Assembly (NCBI RefSeq): GCF_000430805.1
Contig: NZ_AUMS01000001.1
Location: 1-64,000, forward strand
Direction of reading: 5' to 3'
DNA length: 64,000 bases
Source: Chitinilyticum aquatile DSM 21506
Lineage (GTDB): Bacteria > Pseudomonadota > Gammaproteobacteria > Burkholderiales > Chitinibacteraceae
In this document: positions 61,756 to 64,000 of the stretch, piece after piece
Layout of the letters: the number at the start of each line of letters is the position of its first letter
How positions within the stretch are numbered: position 1 is the first letter of the stretch
Position numbers and translations under genes: made by a program
The notes under the pieces: model-generated
What the model saw: the letters and a program-made list of their open reading frames with translations, nothing else
Told to the model about the DNA's origin: nothing
The model's database searches: none

Positions 61756-61772
61756 CTTAAGGCCAGCTTAAT
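61756..61772 (+). promoter_or_regulatory. PmrA/QseB-like response regulator box
   Basis: CTTAAG-GCCAG-CTTAAT is a direct repeat with 11 bp phasing and fits YTTAAK-N5-YTTAAK, the PmrA/BasR box. It is 48 bp before the ferric-reductase-like ATG. The rest of the 380 bp gap back to aqpZ shows no other recognisable site. Confidence 0.5.
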
Positions 61773-61819
61773 GCTGAAGCGTTACAATTTGCTTACAAAA
61801 TCGGCGTTGGAGAACCAAT

Positions 61820-63121
61820 ATGAAAGTCATCCGTTGGGTAGTGCTGACATGCCTCGCTGCCTGGGGCTGGTCGGTGTGGATGAGTCCGCCGGCAGACATG
61901 AATGCATGGTGGTGGCGCAAGGAGCTGATCAATCTGAGCGGCGTGCTGTCCTTTGTGCTGATGGGGCTGATCATGGTGCTGGCCGTGCGGCCAGCGTGGC
62001 TGGAAAAGCCGTTTGGCGGGCTCGACAAGATGTACCGCGTGCACAAATGGGCCGGGATTCTGGCCATCAGTTTTGCCTTGCTGCACTACGGCCTGGATCT
62101 GGCCAAGGATGTGATGCGCCTTTTCTTCGAGCGCCCGGTGCGCGGCCCGCGTCCGGAATTCTGGCTGGATTTCCTGCGCGGCCCGGTGAAAGACATGGGC
62201 GAGTGGTCGGTCTGGCTGCTGGGCGCAATGCTGCTGATCACGCTGTGGCAGCGCTTTCCGTATCACATCTGGCGCTATGTGCATAAAGTGCTGGCGGTGG
62301 TGTTTGTCGTGCTGGCGCTGCATGCCATCGTACTGGCGCCGCCGGCCTGGTGGATGCAGCCCATGGGTGTGCTGGTCGGTATTGCTGCCGTGGCCGGTTC
62401 GGTCTGTGCCGTGCTCGCACTGAGCGGGCGCATCGGCCGCAGCCGCACGCATCGTGCCGTGATTGTCAGTGTGGAACCGCAGGGTGACAGCATGCTAGAA
62501 GTGGTCTGCCGGGTCAGTGGCGACTGGCAGCACCAGCCGGGGCAGTTTGCCTTCCTGCGCGCTGCCGGCCATGAAGGCCAGCATCCGTTCACGATTGCCA
62601 GTGCACAGAATGCCGGCAATACGCTGCGCTTTTGCATCAAGAAGCTGGGTGATTACACCGCGCGGCTGCCGGCCCTGCTGAAGGCGGGTGACGAAGTGAG
62701 CATCGAAGGCCCGTATGGCTGTTTCGAGCTGCAGCGCGACATCCGGCAGGAGCAGGTCTGGATTGCCGGCGGCATCGGCATCACGCCGTTCCTGGCCTGG
62801 CTGGAGGCGCTGCAGTCTGCCCCCGGGCCTGTGCCGGTCGCCACGCTGCATTATTGCGTGCGCAGTGCTGCCGATGCGGTACATGCCGAGCGCCTGCAGG
62901 CGCTGTGTGCCACGCTGCCGACGATCACACTTGTCATTCATTGCAGCGATGAGGAAGGCCGGCCAAGCGCAGCAGCGCTGCGCCTGCTCGACAAGGTCGC
63001 CAGCCAGCCGCAGGTATGGTTCTGCGGGCCGCAGGGGCTGGGTGACAGTCTGGAGGCTGATCTGGCCCGGGCCGGGCTGGCCCGTGGCGCATTCCATCGG
63101 GAAGCATTCCAGATGCGCTGA
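61820..63121 (+). CDS. Ferric-reductase-like membrane flavoprotein
   Basis: The 433-residue protein joins a six-helix heme domain to a ferredoxin-reductase module. Heme ligands are likely the His pairs in HKWAGILAISFALLHYGLDL and YVHKVLAVVFVVLALHAIVL. The flavin site is QPGQFAFLRAAGHEGQHPFTIAS. The NAD(P) site is GGIGITPFLAWLEAL, with the C-terminal FCGPQGLGDSLEADLARAGL. It would carry electrons from cytosolic NAD(P)H across the inner membrane, to ferric iron, oxygen or another acceptor. The PmrA-like box upstream suggests response to metal or envelope stress. Confidence 0.88.
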   Translation: MKVIRWVVLTCLAAWGWSVWMSPPADMNAWWWRKELINLSGVLSFVLMGLIMVLAVRPAWLEKPFGGLDKMYRVHKWAGILAISFALLHYGLDLAKDVMRLFFERPVRGPRPEFWLDFLRGPVKDMGEWSVWLLGAMLLITLWQRFPYHIWRYVHKVLAVVFVVLALHAIVLAPPAWWMQPMGVLVGIAAVAGSVCAVLALSGRIGRSRTHRAVIVSVEPQGDSMLEVVCRVSGDWQHQPGQFAFLRAAGHEGQHPFTIASAQNAGNTLRFCIKKLGDYTARLPALLKAGDEVSIEGPYGCFELQRDIRQEQVWIAGGIGITPFLAWLEALQSAPGPVPVATLHYCVRSAADAVHAERLQALCATLPTITLVIHCSDEEGRPSAAALRLLDKVASQPQVWFCGPQGLGDSLEADLARAGLARGAFHREAFQMR

Positions 63122-63142
63122 GTGGCCGTGGAATTGCTGTTG

Positions 63143-63199
63143 TAAGGGTATGGGTCTGTAGCCATTTGAAAATAATGGCTACGGGTTAATACATGGAGA
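63143..63199. repeat. Palindromic intergenic repeat, copy 14
   Basis: It starts AAGGGTATGGGTCTGTAGCC, continues ATTTGAAAATAATGGCTAC and ends TTAATACATGG with ATGTATTGG following. It lies between the flavoprotein gene and the next small gene. Confidence 0.85.
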
Positions 63200-63345
63200 T
63201 GTATTGGAGTGGGCCAGCGCCGCGCGTCGGTCCCGGCCTTGTTCTGGCGCAAGGCCGGCGGGCGGGTGGCTGTCATCCCGTGCCGCTTCGCCTATAATCC
63301 CGCCTTTTTCGCGCGCGGGCCGCCGCGCAGCACGAGAAACGCACC

Positions 63346-63663
63346 ATGAATCATCGCCAGCAAAAACTGAAACGCCTCGCTCTCACCGTCAAGGCCCGTG
63401 GCCTGCAGGCTGCCGCTCCGACCGCGGCTTCTGCCGCCATGCATCCGGCCTCCGCTGCGCCTGCAGCCAGGCCGGTCGCCAAGCCGTCTGCCGCAAGCAC
63501 TGCTGCACGCGTGACCACCAGCAAGGATTACGCGGAGGCCGAAGGCATTACCGTATCCACTGCGCGCAGCCGCCTCGAAAAGCTGGTGGCGCAAGGCCAG
63601 GCCAGCCGCGCAGAGGTCGTTCGCAACGGCAGCCGCTGCATCGAGTACACCCTGCAGGGCTGA
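63346..63663 (+). CDS. Small basic protein with a winged-helix-like C-terminus
   Basis: The 105-residue protein starts MNHRQQKLKRLALTVKARGL. An Ala/Pro-rich linker covers ~21-55. The C-terminal half (TTSKDYAEAEGITVSTARSR, then LEKLVAQGQASRAEVVRNGS) resembles a DNA-binding winged helix with a recognition helix and a wing. The basic N-terminus could add non-specific DNA contacts. No family was recognised. A strong terminator follows, so it is a single-gene unit. Confidence 0.6.
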   Translation: MNHRQQKLKRLALTVKARGLQAAAPTAASAAMHPASAAPAARPVAKPSAASTAARVTTSKDYAEAEGITVSTARSRLEKLVAQGQASRAEVVRNGSRCIEYTLQG

Positions 63664-63681
63664 AAACGCGTCGTGCCAATG

Positions 63682-63713
63682 AAAAAACCGCCGGAAACGG
63701 CGGTTTTTTTTTG
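63682..63713. terminator. Bidirectional terminator
   Basis: AAAAAACCGCC / GGCGGTTTTTTTTT is a textbook hairpin between convergent genes. Confidence 0.9.
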
Positions 63714-63727
63714 CCTACGGGCGGGGT

Positions 63728-64000
63728 TTATTGCTGGGCGCTTTGCAGCTTGTAGCGGGCAAAAATCGCGGCCAGCGTGCCGTCGGCGCGCATCGCGCGC
63801 AGAGTGCGGTCAAATTCGGGCAGGCGTTCGGCAAAGGGTGAATTCTTGCGGATGCACAGGCGGTAATCGAGCTGGTCGAATACCTGCGGCAGCTCGACGA
63901 GTTCATCGTCGAGGGCCAGCTGCTGCACGAAGGGCCGGGCCTGCGCGGCGATTTCCGGGGCAATGTCGACCAGTTGCCTGCCGGCTGCCCGATACATCGT
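63728..64000 (-). CDS. Family-3 solute-binding protein, C-terminal end only
   Basis: The visible 90 residues include GRQLVDIAPEIAAQARPFVQ, QVFDQLDYRLCIRKNSPFAE and the closing LPEFDRTLRAMRADGTLAAI with FARYKLQSAQQ. The last pattern (FxxxLxxMRADGTLxxIxxRY) is the standard C-terminus of periplasmic amino-acid-binding (SBP_bac_3) proteins. The beginning, with any signal peptide, lies past the window edge, so it cannot be told whether it belongs to a transporter or a sensor. Confidence 0.75.
   Translation of the reverse strand, partial: TMYRAAGRQLVDIAPEIAAQARPFVQQLALDDELVELPQVFDQLDYRLCIRKNSPFAERLPEFDRTLRAMRADGTLAAIFARYKLQSAQQ

Overview
The window is GC-rich, densely coding DNA from a Gram-negative bacterium. 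Gene order and content point to a betaproteobacterium, plausibly Neisseriales (Chromobacterium or Chitinibacter relatives). The evidence is the rpe-gph-trpE-trpG order, a 350-residue RecA, a YejK-type nucleoid protein, two enzymes of the HpnCDE squalene route and an ACR3-type ars operon. No rRNA, tRNA, CRISPR array or prophage was seen. The taxonomic placement is inference.

Layout. 1-0.7 kb: a truncated IS3-family orfA beside a decayed IS5-family transposase. 0.8-6.7 kb, minus strand: rpe, gph, a small membrane protein, a candidate trp leader peptide, trpE, trpG, an intrinsic terminator, an LprI-like gene and trpD, so trpEG and trpD are separated. 6.9-16.4 kb: apaG, an Atm1-type ABC exporter, sdaA, an HDOD protein, phnA, hsp20, yejK/ndpA and comF. 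16.4-24.9 kb: bioB, a chemoreceptor fused to a sugar-binding protein, aroC, a HEAGH membrane protein, a DUF4136 lipoprotein, hpnD and hpnE. 25-30.5 kb: a block that looks accessory, with a MATE pump, an AraC/GyrI regulator, a polysaccharide deacetylase and two orphan sugar ABC permeases. 30.9-37.1 kb: a YciK-like SDR, a DUF3313 protein, a Bcr/CflA pump, an NAD(P)-binding/DsbA-like pair divergent from a LysR gene, and recX. 37.7-46.3 kb: an orphan peptide-binding protein, two PLP enzymes of sulfur amino acid metabolism, chrA, a patatin and an MFS protein. 46.9-54.7 kb: a small GIY-YIG protein, recA, a kinase-like sensor without its phospho-histidine, dadA, a NagD-like HAD, a broken ychJ, a YkgJ-type protein and yitT. 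54.9-57.3 kb: arsR-arsI-arsC-acr3. 57.6-64 kb: small membrane and periplasmic proteins, aqpZ, a ferric-reductase-like flavoprotein and the end of a solute-binding protein gene.

The most unusual content is partly non-coding. About fifteen copies of a 50-60 bp palindrome (GGGTATG... CTGTAGCC ATTT ... AAAT GGCTACAG ... ATACC) are scattered between genes. Two ~322 bp elements with ~26 bp terminal inverted repeats share an outer frame but carry different central hairpins, and their inner stem shows compensatory base changes. A separate 264 bp element with 22 bp terminal repeats looks like a MITE. Among proteins, the stand-out is the chemoreceptor whose C-terminus is a complete family-1 sugar-binding protein that the topology places in the cytoplasm. 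Two sugar permeases without a binding protein or ATPase lie 8.6 kb downstream.
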